Assembly (NCBI GenBank): GCA_014360755.1
Contig: JACIWX010000011.1
Span: 1-64,000, forward strand
DNA length: 64,000 nucleotides
From: Chloroflexota bacterium
GTDB taxonomy: Bacteria; Chloroflexota; Anaerolineae; UBA2200
Direction of reading: 5' to 3'
Part shown: positions 17,439-26,649 of the stretch, one piece after another
How the letters are laid out: each line of letters opens with the position of its first letter
Numbering within the stretch: position 1 is the stretch's first letter
Translations under genes and position numbers: made by a program
The notes under the pieces: generated by a model
Databases searched by the model: none
Told to the model about the DNA's origin: nothing
Seen by the model: only the letters and a program-made list of their open reading frames with translations

Positions 17439-18122
17439 ATGCCAGAAGAAGGCAATGAATGGGCACAAATCCCCCCATCCGGCCGGCGGGGTGCTACAGA
17501 GGATGCCACGGAGACCGAGCAGGCGCTCCAGAGCAAACTCAAGCACGTTAGGGATGAATATTGCCAGACGCTCTGGAAATTGGCATGGCTGTGCAGCCGT
17601 AGAGGGCACCTGAAGCGAGCCTGTGGGTACATCCAGGAAATGATAGCCATTGCCGACGACCCGGATTTGACCGCGATGGGCTATCTCGCCCTGGGCCAGT
17701 TCATGGAGCAAATCCGCAACTACCAAGCGGCGCTTGCCTGCTATGCCCAAGCCTATGCCCTGGAGCCGGTGGACAAGCATACCGCCTACTTTGTCCACAA
17801 TAACCTGGGCTATTGCCTGAACCGCCTGGAACGCTATAACGAAGCGGAGGCATACCTGCGCGCCGCCATCGAGATTGACCCCCATAGGCAGAACGCCTAC
17901 AAAAACCTGGGGGTTTCCCTCGAAAAGCAGGGACGGTGCACAGAAGCGGCTCAATGCTACATCCAAGGGGTGGAAGCCGATGCCTCGGATTCCCGCGCCT
18001 TGTGGCACTTGGAAGAACTCATCAGCGACCACCCGGAAATTGCCCAGGCGATCCCCGATTTGTTCCTCCAATTGGAGCGTTGCCGCGCCGCCGTCCAGGC
18101 AGCCCGCACCCAAACAACGTAG
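17439..18122 (+). CDS. TPR repeat protein
   Basis: A 227-residue soluble protein. At least three TPR units are clear from about residue 80: MGYLALGQFMEQIRNYQAALACYAQAYALEP, NNLGYCLNRLERYNEAEAYLRAAIEIDP and KNLGVSLEKQGRCTEAAQCYIQGVEAD. The N-terminal ~80 residues are charged and helical. The start at 17439 has GGAGG about eight bases upstream. It probably acts as a protein-binding scaffold. There is no enzymatic domain and the neighbours give no clue to a partner. Confidence 0.85.
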   Translation: MPEEGNEWAQIPPSGRRGATEDATETEQALQSKLKHVRDEYCQTLWKLAWLCSRRGHLKRACGYIQEMIAIADDPDLTAMGYLALGQFMEQIRNYQAALACYAQAYALEPVDKHTAYFVHNNLGYCLNRLERYNEAEAYLRAAIEIDPHRQNAYKNLGVSLEKQGRCTEAAQCYIQGVEADASDSRALWHLEELISDHPEIAQAIPDLFLQLERCRAAVQAARTQTT

Positions 18123-18149
18123 GGGGCGAACCTGGTGTTCGCCCCTTTT

Positions 18150-18745
18150 GTTTTACCGCAGAGGGCGCAGAGGAAAATGCTTACCACAGAGCCCACAGAG
18201 AACACAGAGGTTTTTACCACAAAGACACGAATAGAAATCCCAATGGGCAAATGGCCAATGGCCAAATCCTCTCTGCGGTGAAAAGGGTTTACCACAAAGA
18301 CACAAAGACACGAAGGTTTTGGGTATTAGGTTTTGCCCATTGGAGTTTCTTCTTCCCCCTTTGTGTCTTCGTGTCTTAGTGGTGAGGAGTGTTACTGCCG
18401 AGGGGATTGGCGCACCGCAAAGACACGAAGATTTTGGTCAATGGTCATTATTCATTGGGATTTGTCTCTGCGGTCTCTGTGCTCTCTGCGGTGAGTTTTC
18501 ACCACCGAGGGCCATCAACGAATAGGGAAACGAATAAACGAATCACCCATAGCCCCTCGTAGGGGCGAGTCCATGACTCGCCCTCCAGGGGACAAAGGGG
18601 GATGCGTAGGGGCGCAATTCATTGCGCCCATTGATTTTGCCCTCCTGGGCCATCAACGAATAGGGAAACGAATAAACGAATCACCCATACCCCCTCGTAG
18701 GGGCGAGTCCATGACTCGCCCTCCAGGGGGCAAAGGGGGGATAAA
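18150..18745. repeat. CACAAAGACACGAAGG-type and GGGGCGA-type repeats
   Basis: No gene. First part: variants of the ACCACAAAGACACGAAGG block and its inverse. Second part (from ~18500): CCATCAACGAATAGGG, GGGCGAGTCCATGACTCGCCC twice, and GGGCGCAATTCATTGCGCCC. Confidence 0.85.
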
Positions 18746-18749
18746 CCCC

Positions 18750-20933
18750 CTACGGCTGCCGCCATTGATGGTACGGTTCTTGCAGGAAGGATTCCGTGAC
18801 CCCGGGGAGGAGCGCCTCTGCCTCAGGCACCAGTTCGTTGTAGAAGCGGTCCGCCACCTCGAAGAAGCCGTGCCACTGTACATAATCGGGCCCCATCATC
18901 GCTGCCCCATGGCGGGCACGGCGGCCCTCGTGATGCCACAGCAAGTAGAAGGTCCACTCGATTGGCTCATCGAATTCCAGCGGGGTCAGCGTGCCAGCCT
19001 GGCGCAGGCGCTGCATGATGGCTTGGGCAGGCTGGGCAAATTTCTCGTTGTACAGGTCCACCGCGTGGTCAAATTGCACGAAAAAGTTCTGGTAAAAGCC
19101 AGGGGAGTGGCACTGTTGACATACCTGCATCATGCGCTCACGCCGCACCTCCCAGTTTTCCTGGCGCGTGGAGATGACCGGGCGCAGCGTCCACGCAATG
19201 CGCAATCCGACATCGTGGTTCACCGGCACACCGGGCAGGGCGCTCATGTGGCAGGTGGCGCAGGTCGGCGCCGCGCTATAGTCCTCGCCGAGCACCCAGG
19301 GCCGCACCGCCAAATTCATCTGCGCGCGGTTGGCGACAAAGTTGACCCCATGCTTGCTCTCCTCGTAGATCTCTTTCTGGGGATGGTCAGGTCCGAGGTG
19401 GCAATTGCCGCAGCTACTGGGTTCGCGCGCCACCGCCACGCTGAACAAGTGGCGTGTGTGACAGGTGGAGCAGGCACCGCGGCTGCCATCGGGATTGATG
19501 CGCCCGATGCCGGTATTGGGCCAGCCGTCGGGCAAGGGGATGCCCTGCGCATCCACCCTCACTTGCGAACCGTGGCACTGCTGACAGCCCAACACGGTTG
19601 CTGCCACGCCTTCCACCTTCTCGCCCAGCACATTGTCCAGGGAAGCCAGGATGTCGCCGCCACGCGAATGGCGGCTGGCGGCAAACTGTTTCGCTTCGGT
19701 GATATGGCAACGCGCACAATCGTTGGGCGTCACCAGGACGCTGACGGTGAAGCCGTTGTGCGCCATGGCATCCACATCAGTTACCATAGCGCGGTGGCAT
19801 TCATAGCAACCCACGCCGGCGGCGGCCATCTTGCTCCGTTGCCACTCCACCACCTGTGCGCGCAGCAGTGCGTTCTGTGTATGGCAGGCAATGCACTGCG
19901 CCGACTCTTTTGAGGGAACTACCTGTCCCGGCAAAGCCACTGCGGGCGGAGCCTCGCGCAAGGGGAAGCCCCACTTCCACCAAGCCACGCACAGCAGAAT
20001 ACCCATGATCAGGAAGAGGTTGAGGTAAGCCAATACGATGAAGATGCGGTGCGCTGACCAAACTGGCGGCTTGGCTTTGGCTGGCGCTGCCTGTGGCTGC
20101 AGCGTGCCGATCATCGGCACACGCTCCATCACCTCCGGACCATGCGGTGCGCCCTTCAGCGCCTCCGTGAGATCGCGGCCAGCCTCATGCTTGCGCATGT
20201 GCACGCCGCCCCGCCACAGTTTGCTCTCCGTAACGTCGTAGAGCTTGCCGTCCACCGCCACAATGGCGCGATGGCCTTCTCTGCCATCGAAAGCAGACAG
20301 CGTCTCCGGAGTGATCCCCTCGGTAGGTGACGGGGCAGGGGCAACCGCGCGCCTGGCGGCACGCATGCGCCGGTCGAGCACCGTCGTAACGACTGCCGCT
20401 ACGATGACCATGATGCCGTATTGCGCGAGTTTGATGACGAATACGGTGCCCCAAGTGCCGCGGAACAACGAGCCGGTCTCCTGATAGCGGTAAATGCTCA
20501 GGATGGTGCCGGTGACAGCCATGATGACGATGCTAGCCCAACCGAGCCTTCGCTCTGTCCTGGGGATGCCGCTGGTCAACTCTTTAGGGCGGAGCACAAT
20601 GTGGACATAGAAGATCGTGCCGAACCAGATAACGGCGGTAACCAGATGGATGTAACCAACGATGAGGCGCACGGAACGGGGAATCCTGACGCCCGATGGA
20701 GCTTCTACGCCGGGAGGGATGGGCCATTGGTAGCCACCGCGCACGAAAGCAGCGCCTGTGGCGGTGAGCGTACCGCCGCCTGTGGGGTTCTCATGGCAGA
20801 CCGGGCAGGGCTGACCGGTCCTGCGGGCATAATCTGCCGTAGCGAATACGCCGGAGCCAGCCAAGGCGGCTAGCAGCGTGATGAGGATAAAAGCCACGCA
20901 CACCAGGGTCAGGTATCGAGATGGGCGTCTCAT
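18750..20933 (-). CDS. Nine-haem cytochrome: membrane b-type and cytochrome b5-like domains fused to an octahaem HAO-like domain
   Basis: A 727-residue membrane-bound multihaem protein. One signal/anchor helix (~8-30) is followed by haem site 1 (CPVCH, ~43). Membrane helices at ~88-115, ~130-150 and ~165-185 contain several His. A cytochrome b5-like domain lies at ~208-278 (LSAFDGREGHRAIVAVDGKLYDVT). After another helix (~295-318), eight further CxxCH sites occur at about 347, 376, 406, 450, 488, 508, 558 and 605. Eight C-terminal haems and the ending YLLWHHEGRRARHGAAMMGPDYVQWHG match the hydroxylamine-oxidoreductase-like octahaem family. It probably moves electrons between the quinone pool and a nitrogen compound outside the membrane; direction is unknown. 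Start 20933 has AAGGAG upstream. The TAG stop belongs to a GTAGGGG repeat. Confidence 0.88.
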   Translation of the reverse strand: MRRPSRYLTLVCVAFILITLLAALAGSGVFATADYARRTGQPCPVCHENPTGGGTLTATGAAFVRGGYQWPIPPGVEAPSGVRIPRSVRLIVGYIHLVTAVIWFGTIFYVHIVLRPKELTSGIPRTERRLGWASIVIMAVTGTILSIYRYQETGSLFRGTWGTVFVIKLAQYGIMVIVAAVVTTVLDRRMRAARRAVAPAPSPTEGITPETLSAFDGREGHRAIVAVDGKLYDVTESKLWRGGVHMRKHEAGRDLTEALKGAPHGPEVMERVPMIGTLQPQAAPAKAKPPVWSAHRIFIVLAYLNLFLIMGILLCVAWWKWGFPLREAPPAVALPGQVVPSKESAQCIACHTQNALLRAQVVEWQRSKMAAAGVGCYECHRAMVTDVDAMAHNGFTVSVLVTPNDCARCHITEAKQFAASRHSRGGDILASLDNVLGEKVEGVAATVLGCQQCHGSQVRVDAQGIPLPDGWPNTGIGRINPDGSRGACSTCHTRHLFSVAVAREPSSCGNCHLGPDHPQKEIYEESKHGVNFVANRAQMNLAVRPWVLGEDYSAAPTCATCHMSALPGVPVNHDVGLRIAWTLRPVISTRQENWEVRRERMMQVCQQCHSPGFYQNFFVQFDHAVDLYNEKFAQPAQAIMQRLRQAGTLTPLEFDEPIEWTFYLLWHHEGRRARHGAAMMGPDYVQWHGFFEVADRFYNELVPEAEALLPGVTESFLQEPYHQWRQP

Positions 20934-20960
20934 GGCGTCTCCTTGTGGGGATGTGATGAA

Positions 20961-20989
20961 ATGATAGCACGTCTCTGCCAAAAAGGCAA
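20961..20989 (-). promoter_or_regulatory. Putative promoter of the multihaem cytochrome gene
   Basis: Minus strand: TTGCCT (20984-20989), 17-base spacer ending TGC, TATCAT (20961-20966); about 28 bases upstream of the start codon. Confidence 0.6.
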
Positions 20990-21575
20990 ATGCTGCTCAG
21001 ACCTGACAGGCCTAGCCCATCCCGCTCTAGGGGGTCTTGAAAACAGACCTTACAGGTCTTCAAGACCTGTAAGGTCTAGAGGCAGTCGGCTTCAGCCGAC
21101 TGCTGATTGGAGCCCTCTTCTGTGGGGGCGAACCTTGTGTTCGCCCAGGCACGTCTCTCCCATTGTCATTCTGAGCCGCGTAGCGGCGAAGAATCTCCCC
21201 TCAGTTCCGTGAGGCCCCTTCGTTGCACTCCGGGCAGGCCCTTCGGCTTCGCCTCAGGGTGACACAGGAGGCCATCCTCCCTTGGGCATGGGAGCCCAGG
21301 CACAGATGTAGCCAGGGAATAAAATTCCTTGGCTGAAAAAGTCGGCTGAAGCCGACTGCTGATTGGAGCCCCCTTGCAGGGTTTATCCCCCCTTTGCCCC
21401 CTGAAGGGCGAGTCATGGACTCGCCCCTACAAAGGGGGGTGTAGGGGGGATAAATCTCTCCAGGGAGAGGGCCGGGGTGAGGGATTCGTTTATTCGTTTC
21501 CCCATTCGTTGATGGCCGTTTGGGGGCGAACACAAGGTTCGCCCCTATGTTGTTGAAGACAGACCTGGCAGGCCT
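20990..21575. repeat. Mosaic of dispersed hairpin repeats
   Basis: No gene. Contains GACCTTACAGGTC/GACCTGTAAGGTC, AGTCGGCTTCAGCCGACT, the CATTCTGAGCCGCGTAGCGGC block, a GGCGAAGCCGAAGG-type block and GGGGCGA modules (21370-21550). Confidence 0.85.
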
Positions 21576-21576
21576 T

Positions 21577-22080
21577 TCAAGACTTGTCAGGTCTAGTGGC
21601 AAGGGCTTTTTCCACGCGCCGCAGCGCGTCCGCCAGTGCCTCCCCGGTGACCATCGCCAGTTCGCTGGCGAATTGCCGCTTGGCTTTGGTGAACAGGTTC
21701 GATTCTAACACCGAAAGGGGTTTCTTGCTCTGCAGGGCAGCCAAATCGCGGATGACCTGCGCCAAGGAGATGATCTCGCCATTCTGCATGGACGCCACAA
21801 TCACACTGTGCCGCTCGCGGTAATCCTTGGGCAATTCGGCAGGCGGTGAACTGAGGATGTCGAGCGCGCGGTTCATAGTGCTCATGCTCACCAGCTGCCG
21901 CAACCCTATTTCCTGCGCCGTCTCCACCGGCAGGTGCACGGTCAGTTCCAAGCCCGGGATGTCAATCACATAGTACTTTTCGTGCTCTTCGCTCTTGCGG
22001 CCCTGGCGCACCTGCACGACAGTGCCCGCCCCATAGCATGGGTGCACGACCTTCTCGCCAACCGTAAATTCACCTGCCAT
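21577..22080 (-). CDS. CarD-family transcription regulator
   Basis: A 167-residue CarD/CdnL-type protein, which binds the RNA polymerase beta subunit and stabilises open promoter complexes. The N-terminal Tudor-like domain is clear (EFTVGEKVVHPCYGAGTVVQV... YYVIDIPGLELTVHLPVETAQEIGLR). A helical C-terminal DNA-binding part follows (LPKDYRERHSVIVASMQNGEIISLAQVIRDLAALQSKKPLS). The start at 22080 has GAGGTG upstream and lies five bases after the infA stop, so the two form an operon. The last residues (TRPDKS) and the TGA are encoded by a GACCTGACAAGTC repeat, so the natural end has been replaced or extended. Confidence 0.93.
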   Translation of the reverse strand: MAGEFTVGEKVVHPCYGAGTVVQVRQGRKSEEHEKYYVIDIPGLELTVHLPVETAQEIGLRQLVSMSTMNRALDILSSPPAELPKDYRERHSVIVASMQNGEIISLAQVIRDLAALQSKKPLSVLESNLFTKAKRQFASELAMVTGEALADALRRVEKALATRPDKS

Positions 22081-22085
22081 CTTTC

Positions 22086-22328
22086 TCACCTCGGGCTTTC
22101 ACGGGCTTTGTAACGGTAGACAATGCGCCCTTTCTCCAGGTCATACGGCGATAACTCCACCTTCACCCTATCACCTAGCAGGACTTTGATGTAGTAACGA
22201 CGCATTTTACCGCATAGGTACGCCAAGATCTGCTGCCCCGTCTCCAGTTCCACACGGAACATGGCGTTGGGCAATGCTTCGACCACCGTGCCCATAACTT
22301 CTAAACGTTGCCTTGCTTCCTGTGCCAT
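22086..22328 (-). CDS. infA: Translation initiation factor IF-1
   Basis: An 80-residue S1-fold protein that binds the ribosomal A site during initiation. Highly conserved segments are present: [32 protein letters not shown] and [18 protein letters not shown]. It is slightly longer than the usual 71-73 residues at both ends. The start at 22328 has GGAGGTGG upstream. It is followed by carD. The leader from the promoter at 22506 carries a strong terminator hairpin about 40 bases before the start. Confidence 0.96.
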   Translation of the reverse strand: MAQEARQRLEVMGTVVEALPNAMFRVELETGQQILAYLCGKMRRYYIKVLLGDRVKVELSPYDLEKGRIVYRYKARESPR

Positions 22329-22367
22329 GGCTATGCCACCTCCTCCGATTTTTCCGCCCCGGGAGAC

Positions 22368-22420
22368 AAAAAATCCGGTCCGGGTACTTGCGGTGACTAC
22401 ACCAAGTACCCGTGACCGGA
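22368..22420 (-). terminator. Terminator-like hairpin in the infA leader
   Basis: Minus strand: a long stem (CCGGTCACGGGTACTTG pairing with CAAGTACCCGGACCGG), then TTTTTT (plus-strand AAAAAA at 22368-22373). It lies between the predicted infA promoter and its ribosome-binding site. Confidence 0.85.
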
Positions 22421-22505
22421 TCATCCGTGTCGGTGACTGTTGCACCAGACCCTATCCCGCTATCTGATTCCCTCACTGTACAAAGCGCAGTCCACGCGCC
22501 AGTAT

Positions 22506-22533
22506 ATTATACCGTACTTTCCCGCTAGGTCAA
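22506..22533 (-). promoter_or_regulatory. Strong infA-carD promoter
   Basis: Minus strand: TTGACC (22528-22533), 16-base spacer, TATAAT (22506-22511). The start point near 22499 gives a leader of about 170 bases. Confidence 0.75.
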
Positions 22534-22569
22534 AATAGGCAATGCACAATGGCAAAATTCCAATGACCA

Positions 22570-22745
22570 ATGTCTTGGTGTCTTTGTGGTGAGTTATTTA
22601 CCACGAAGGCACAAAGGCACGAAGGATTTTTCTATTTCCCTTTGTGTCTTGGTGTCTTTGTGGTGAGTTGTTTACCACGCAGGCACAAAGGCACGAAGGA
22701 TTTAGTTTTCTTTGTGCCTTGGTGTCTTTGTGGTGAGTTGTTTAC
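22570..22745. repeat. Tandem CACAAAGACACGAAGG-type palindromic repeat
   Basis: Three copies of a palindromic unit (TTGGTGTCTTTGTGGTGAG ... TTTACCACG.AGGCACAAAGG). The last copy supplies the TAA stop of the following minus-strand gene. Confidence 0.85.
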
Positions 22746-24202
22746 CACGCAATCCAAGCGGTAGCGTAGCCATCCCGATACAGCCGCCCCAGGGTGAGAT
22801 CGTCGGCGAAATCGCACACGCGCTCCTCATCCGGCGGCACGCTTCCCCACCAACAGCCCGGCATCCATACGCTGCGGTGTTGCCGCACCTTCACATCATA
22901 CAGGTAGTTGTCCAAGATATTGCAATCCCTAATGGCAGGTTCCCCCTCATTGTACAATAGCACCCCGATGCTGTTGTACCTGATCGTGCTAGAGTGCACT
23001 TCCGTCGTTCCCATCGAGGCTATCCCCCAGGTGTTGGAGAGCACGTTGCAGTGCGTAATCACCGCCCCGCCGGCATCGTTCAACCCATTGCCATACAGCA
23101 CATCCACGTACTCTAACGCTGCTTGCGCATTGTACCGCACATAGATAGGTCCCCACGCTCCATACTCGGCAACGGTGTAGGCTTGGGTGAAGGTGATGGG
23201 GGCGCTCGACGTACCCACCGCATACAAGCAGCCCCACACATCCCAGTGGTAGTCGCCCGCCATCACCACCTGTGTCCCCGCTGTGATCGTCAGGCAGGCG
23301 CCTGCCTCTATCCCCACGTTGCAGCCCACCCGCACCACCCCAGGTCCCCATGTCGTGTCCTGGGTGATATGCACCGGACAAATGGCAGTGACCGTGGGCG
23401 TAGGGGTCGGCCCAGCGGGCGTTTCTGTGGGCGTCGCTGTGCTGGTGGGGGTAGGCGTCCCCGTAGGCGTAGCGGTGGGCATGGAGGTGGCTGTGGGCGT
23501 GTCCGTAGGCGTCGCCGTCGCCCCCGCCGCGTAGGTTACCACCAGGTATGGATCCTTGTCAGTACCCGCCTGCTCCGTCAGGTAAAAGTCTATGTACTCA
23601 TAGCCCGTGGGTGTGTTGCCATTCACATCCCGTGAACTGACCACGGCATATTTGGTGTCCCCAGCGACATTGATTCCCGCCGTGGCTACCGTCATGCTGT
23701 AGTACGTGCCTACGCTCCAGCCCGCACTGGTATTGCGCAGCGTGCCCTCTAGCGTCGCACTCCCGCCGTACGCTCCGTCGTAATTCGCCTCTTGATTGCT
23801 GCAGAGCGCCTCACTCCAAGCATAACGATAGACCCGAATGTCAAAGTCTGTGCTGCTCTGATCCAAGGAGGCGCAGAGATACAGAACCGCCGAGAGGATG
23901 GTGGCGTCATCCGGTATCCCGCTGGTGTCAAAACTCATATATCCCCGGTACACCGTGTACCCAGAGCCGCTGTAGTACTGCCCAACGCGCACTGACACGC
24001 CGCTGTCGCTACAGCCTGAACTCGTATTGCGCGCATTGTTGTAGATGGAACTGTAGCCTTGGATCCCCCCGTCGGCAGCCTCCCCATAAATAGTGGTGCT
24101 GTCCTGCACGCGTACCATTGGCGCAGAGCCTGGCAACCAGCACGACACCAGCCCCAGGATCAGCAGCCAAATGGCGAACATGATTTCCATCCGTTGTTTC
24201 AT
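22742..24202 (-). CDS. Secreted DNRLRE-like and right-handed beta-helix protein
   Basis: A 486-residue extracellular protein. A signal sequence (first ~25 residues, ending LVSCWLPGSA) precedes a beta-sandwich at ~35-225 (YRGYMSFDTSGIPDDATILSAVLYL... DFYLTEQAGTDKDPYLVVTY), typical of DNRLRE/CBM-like modules. A Thr/Pro linker (repeated TATPT, ~228-272) leads to a parallel beta-helix (~275-470) with AIRDCNILDN- and HCNVLSNTWGIA-type rungs. It probably binds or acts on polysaccharide; no lyase or hydrolase residues stand out. The stop TAA comes from a GTGGTAAA repeat. Confidence 0.82.
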   Translation of the reverse strand: MKQRMEIMFAIWLLILGLVSCWLPGSAPMVRVQDSTTIYGEAADGGIQGYSSIYNNARNTSSGCSDSGVSVRVGQYYSGSGYTVYRGYMSFDTSGIPDDATILSAVLYLCASLDQSSTDFDIRVYRYAWSEALCSNQEANYDGAYGGSATLEGTLRNTSAGWSVGTYYSMTVATAGINVAGDTKYAVVSSRDVNGNTPTGYEYIDFYLTEQAGTDKDPYLVVTYAAGATATPTDTPTATSMPTATPTGTPTPTSTATPTETPAGPTPTPTVTAICPVHITQDTTWGPGVVRVGCNVGIEAGACLTITAGTQVVMAGDYHWDVWGCLYAVGTSSAPITFTQAYTVAEYGAWGPIYVRYNAQAALEYVDVLYGNGLNDAGGAVITHCNVLSNTWGIASMGTTEVHSSTIRYNSIGVLLYNEGEPAIRDCNILDNYLYDVKVRQHRSVWMPGCWWGSVPPDEERVCDFADDLTLGRLYRDGYATAWIAW

Positions 24203-24234
24203 CCGTCTCCTTTGCCTATTTCCCTTTTCCCCCT

Positions 24235-24600
24235 AGAGGGCGAGTCATGGACTCGCCCCTACGAAGGGGGGATGGGAGATTCGTTTATTCGTTTTCCTAT
24301 TCGTTGATGGCCGTTTGCGGGCGAAATCAATGGGCGCAATGTAGGGGCGCAATAAATTGCGCCCCTACGGATACCCCCTTGGTGGGGGTTTATCCCCCCG
24401 TTGCCCCCTGGAGGGTGAGTCATGGACTCGCCCCTACGAAGGGGGGAATGGGAGATTCGTTTATTCGTTTTCCTATTCGTTGATGGCCGTTTGCGGGCGA
24501 AATCAATGGGCGCAATGAATTGCGTCCCTACGGATACCCCCTTGGGTGAGGGATTCGTTTATTCGTTCCCCCATTCGTTGACGGCCGTATCTCCCTTGGG
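24235..24600. repeat. GGGGCGA palindrome block; encodes the end of terL
   Basis: No separate gene. The CCATTCGTTGA module supplies the last codons of the minus-strand terminase gene (AVNEWGNE then TAA). Confidence 0.85.
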
Positions 24601-26106
24601 CGCAATTACCTCGCTCTCTACCTCCACGCCCCACTCCAACTTGTCCAACACCGCTACCAGCGCCGCACTGAGCACCATGTCATCATGGACGGTGGCATCC
24701 GCCACCCCCCAGCGCATCCCTTTGCCTGGCCCTGGCAAGACCTCATACTCGCACTCCGCCACTTCACGCCAGAACTGCGCCGTGTCCGCCTCGCCATCGT
24801 CCGCGTACTCCTTATAGCGCCCTGTCTCTATCACCGCCAGAAAATCCCAGCCCAGATCGCTCTTGGAGGCGCGCGTGAACTCAAACGGGACGATCAACCC
24901 CGGTGGATCGTCCTTATAGGACCCGTACCGCTTCACCAAGAAACTCGCTAACCCCGCGCCAATTGCCGTCGCGTCCACTACCACAGACAGCGGCTCCCAC
25001 ACCTGGATCAAATCCGCCAATGCGGCATATTGCTCCGCCTGCGTCCGCCCCGTCCACCAGTAGCGGTTGACGACCTCATAGGTGGGGAAACCCACCAGCG
25101 CATCCTCTGCTGTGCTCAGGTCCACGCGCACCACCGTTACCACTGTGCTATCCCGCCGTGGCTCTGCTGCACGCGCTTCAGCATCCGGCAGTACAGACGT
25201 CCCGCCGGGACTTTTCTCCCATTCATCGCTCCCCGCAACGTCCACCAGCAACGCATACCGCTCCCCTGCCCGTGGCTGCCGCAAACGCTCGTGCGTCCCC
25301 TGCATCCGCGCCATCCTCTCCGCCGTGAACAACCGCCCCGCCTCATCTATCTCTTGCAATTCATACTGCGTCTTGATGATGGGGTGATCCGCACCCAGCC
25401 GCAGGATCTCTTTCCGCACATACTCCCCGTATGCCGGCAGCCACTTTGCCACCTCTTGCCACGGCACGAAAAAGACCCGCCGTATACCGTCCATCTGCTC
25501 TTGCGCGCGTAACTGTCGTATCACGCGCGAAAGCAGCGTCCTTGACGTCCACATCGTGCCATAGAACACTGTCGTGACATTGGTGGACGCGCCCATCGGC
25601 GCAAATTCCTTGTCCCACTTCTCCGCGTCCACATCCTGCGCCTCATCGCATTCGAGCAGCACCGATGCCGTCGCCCCCACCACGTTCGCGCTAGGGTGCG
25701 CGGAGAAGAAAAAGGCACGGCAACGCCCTAGGCGCACGATGTACCCCTCATCCGCATGCACCATCTTGCGGTTCCACTCATTGTCCAGGCAGTCGCGCAG
25801 ACGCATCCTGCTATTGACCGTCTGCGGCTTATACGTTGGCGATGCCTTCACCAAGGTCGCCCCGCGTACCTGCTGGTACAGGTTCATCAGATAAGCCTCC
25901 AATTGCGCCGATAGTTCGTTCTTGCCCGCTTGCCGGCTCATCACCACCGCAAAGGTCAACCCCTTGCGGTGGATTACGCTGTCAACGATCGCCCTGGCTG
26001 CTTCTAACTGATAAGGACGCAGTTCGCGCTGCACGACGACCTTGCTGAACAGCCGCACATCTGACAGAAAACGCTTGATGAGTTGTATGAGAGGCAAGTT
26101 CTGCAT
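24559..26106 (-). CDS. Phage terminase large subunit-like protein
   Basis: A 515-residue TerL-like ATPase-nuclease that in phages pumps DNA into capsids. Walker A-like SRQAGKNE (~57-64) and Walker B LLECDEAQD (~150-158) are present. RNase H-like nuclease acidic residues are visible in LLVDVAGSDE, VVVDATAIG and VADATVHDDMVLSAALV. The start at 26106 has GAGGTGG upstream. The last eight residues are encoded by a dispersed repeat. Neighbouring tail-type genes support phage origin, but portal and capsid genes are missing. Confidence 0.88.
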   Translation of the reverse strand: MQNLPLIQLIKRFLSDVRLFSKVVVQRELRPYQLEAARAIVDSVIHRKGLTFAVVMSRQAGKNELSAQLEAYLMNLYQQVRGATLVKASPTYKPQTVNSRMRLRDCLDNEWNRKMVHADEGYIVRLGRCRAFFFSAHPSANVVGATASVLLECDEAQDVDAEKWDKEFAPMGASTNVTTVFYGTMWTSRTLLSRVIRQLRAQEQMDGIRRVFFVPWQEVAKWLPAYGEYVRKEILRLGADHPIIKTQYELQEIDEAGRLFTAERMARMQGTHERLRQPRAGERYALLVDVAGSDEWEKSPGGTSVLPDAEARAAEPRRDSTVVTVVRVDLSTAEDALVGFPTYEVVNRYWWTGRTQAEQYAALADLIQVWEPLSVVVDATAIGAGLASFLVKRYGSYKDDPPGLIVPFEFTRASKSDLGWDFLAVIETGRYKEYADDGEADTAQFWREVAECEYEVLPGPGKGMRWGVADATVHDDMVLSAALVAVLDKLEWGVEVESEVIAPKGDTAVNEWGNE

Positions 26107-26269
26107 GGATCATCCACCTCGCTAACTCAAACAACACCCGATATGCCAGCAATTTCATCACCACCTCCACCTGTCCACCCAACCCTCCAATTCCTCTTCC
26201 CAACCCTCCCCGTAGACGGGGAGGGCAAGGGTGGGGCAAAATTGCCCTCTCCCTCCAGGGAGAGGGCTG

Positions 26270-26340
26270 GGGGTGAGGGATTCGTTTATTCGTTCCCCTG
26301 TTCGTTGATGGCCATTTGAGGGCGAACACCAGGTTCACCC
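26270..26340. repeat. GGGGCGA palindrome block
   Basis: Sits between terL and the small tail gene; the TAG stop of the tail gene (26341) is part of its TAGGGGTGAAC module. Confidence 0.8.
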
Positions 26341-26646
26341 CTATAATTTCGGCCCATCCCCCAGCAATCCCCGGTGCCGGTGGCCCACGAGCGGGTCAAA
26401 GCGCGGATCCTCCGCCGGCCGGCCACCGTACAGCGCCACCACCACCGCTGTACGCGCATCGAAGGCGTCGGCGAACAGAACCACGCAGTGCGCGCCATCT
26501 ACGAGCAGGTCCTCACGCACCGAAAATGCCACCGGCACACCTGCCAGCAGCGTGCCGGGATAGCCCAGCAGTTCCACAGACGCCGTGTATGAATCGCGAT
26601 CAAATGCACGAATGACGCCAAACTGTGTGTACACCGTATGGTCCAA
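26341..26646 (-). CDS. Small phage tail/baseplate OB-fold protein, possibly 5'-truncated
   Basis: A ~101-residue protein resembling gpV/spike-type OB domains: FGVIRAFDRDSYTASVELLGYPGTLLAGVPVAF, a GAHCVVLFAD core and VVVALYGG. The ending GHRHRGLLGDGPKL is a pattern common in phage tail proteins. The only start reaching the full frame is TTG with a poor ribosome-binding site, and a repeat block begins immediately upstream, so the true 5' end may be lost. The stop is repeat-derived. Confidence 0.65.
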   Translation of the reverse strand: MDHTVYTQFGVIRAFDRDSYTASVELLGYPGTLLAGVPVAFSVREDLLVDGAHCVVLFADAFDARTAVVVALYGGRPAEDPRFDPLVGHRHRGLLGDGPKL

Positions 26647-26649
26647 TCC

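Noticed and set aside
22328-22499. T-box upstream of infA
   Set aside because: No AGGGTGG-type antiterminator core or specifier loop visible.
25982-26158. Short minus-strand frame (MKLLAYRVLFELARWM...) overlapping the terL start
   Set aside because: It has a passable ribosome-binding site but overlaps terL by 125 bases and has no family resemblance; too weak to call.
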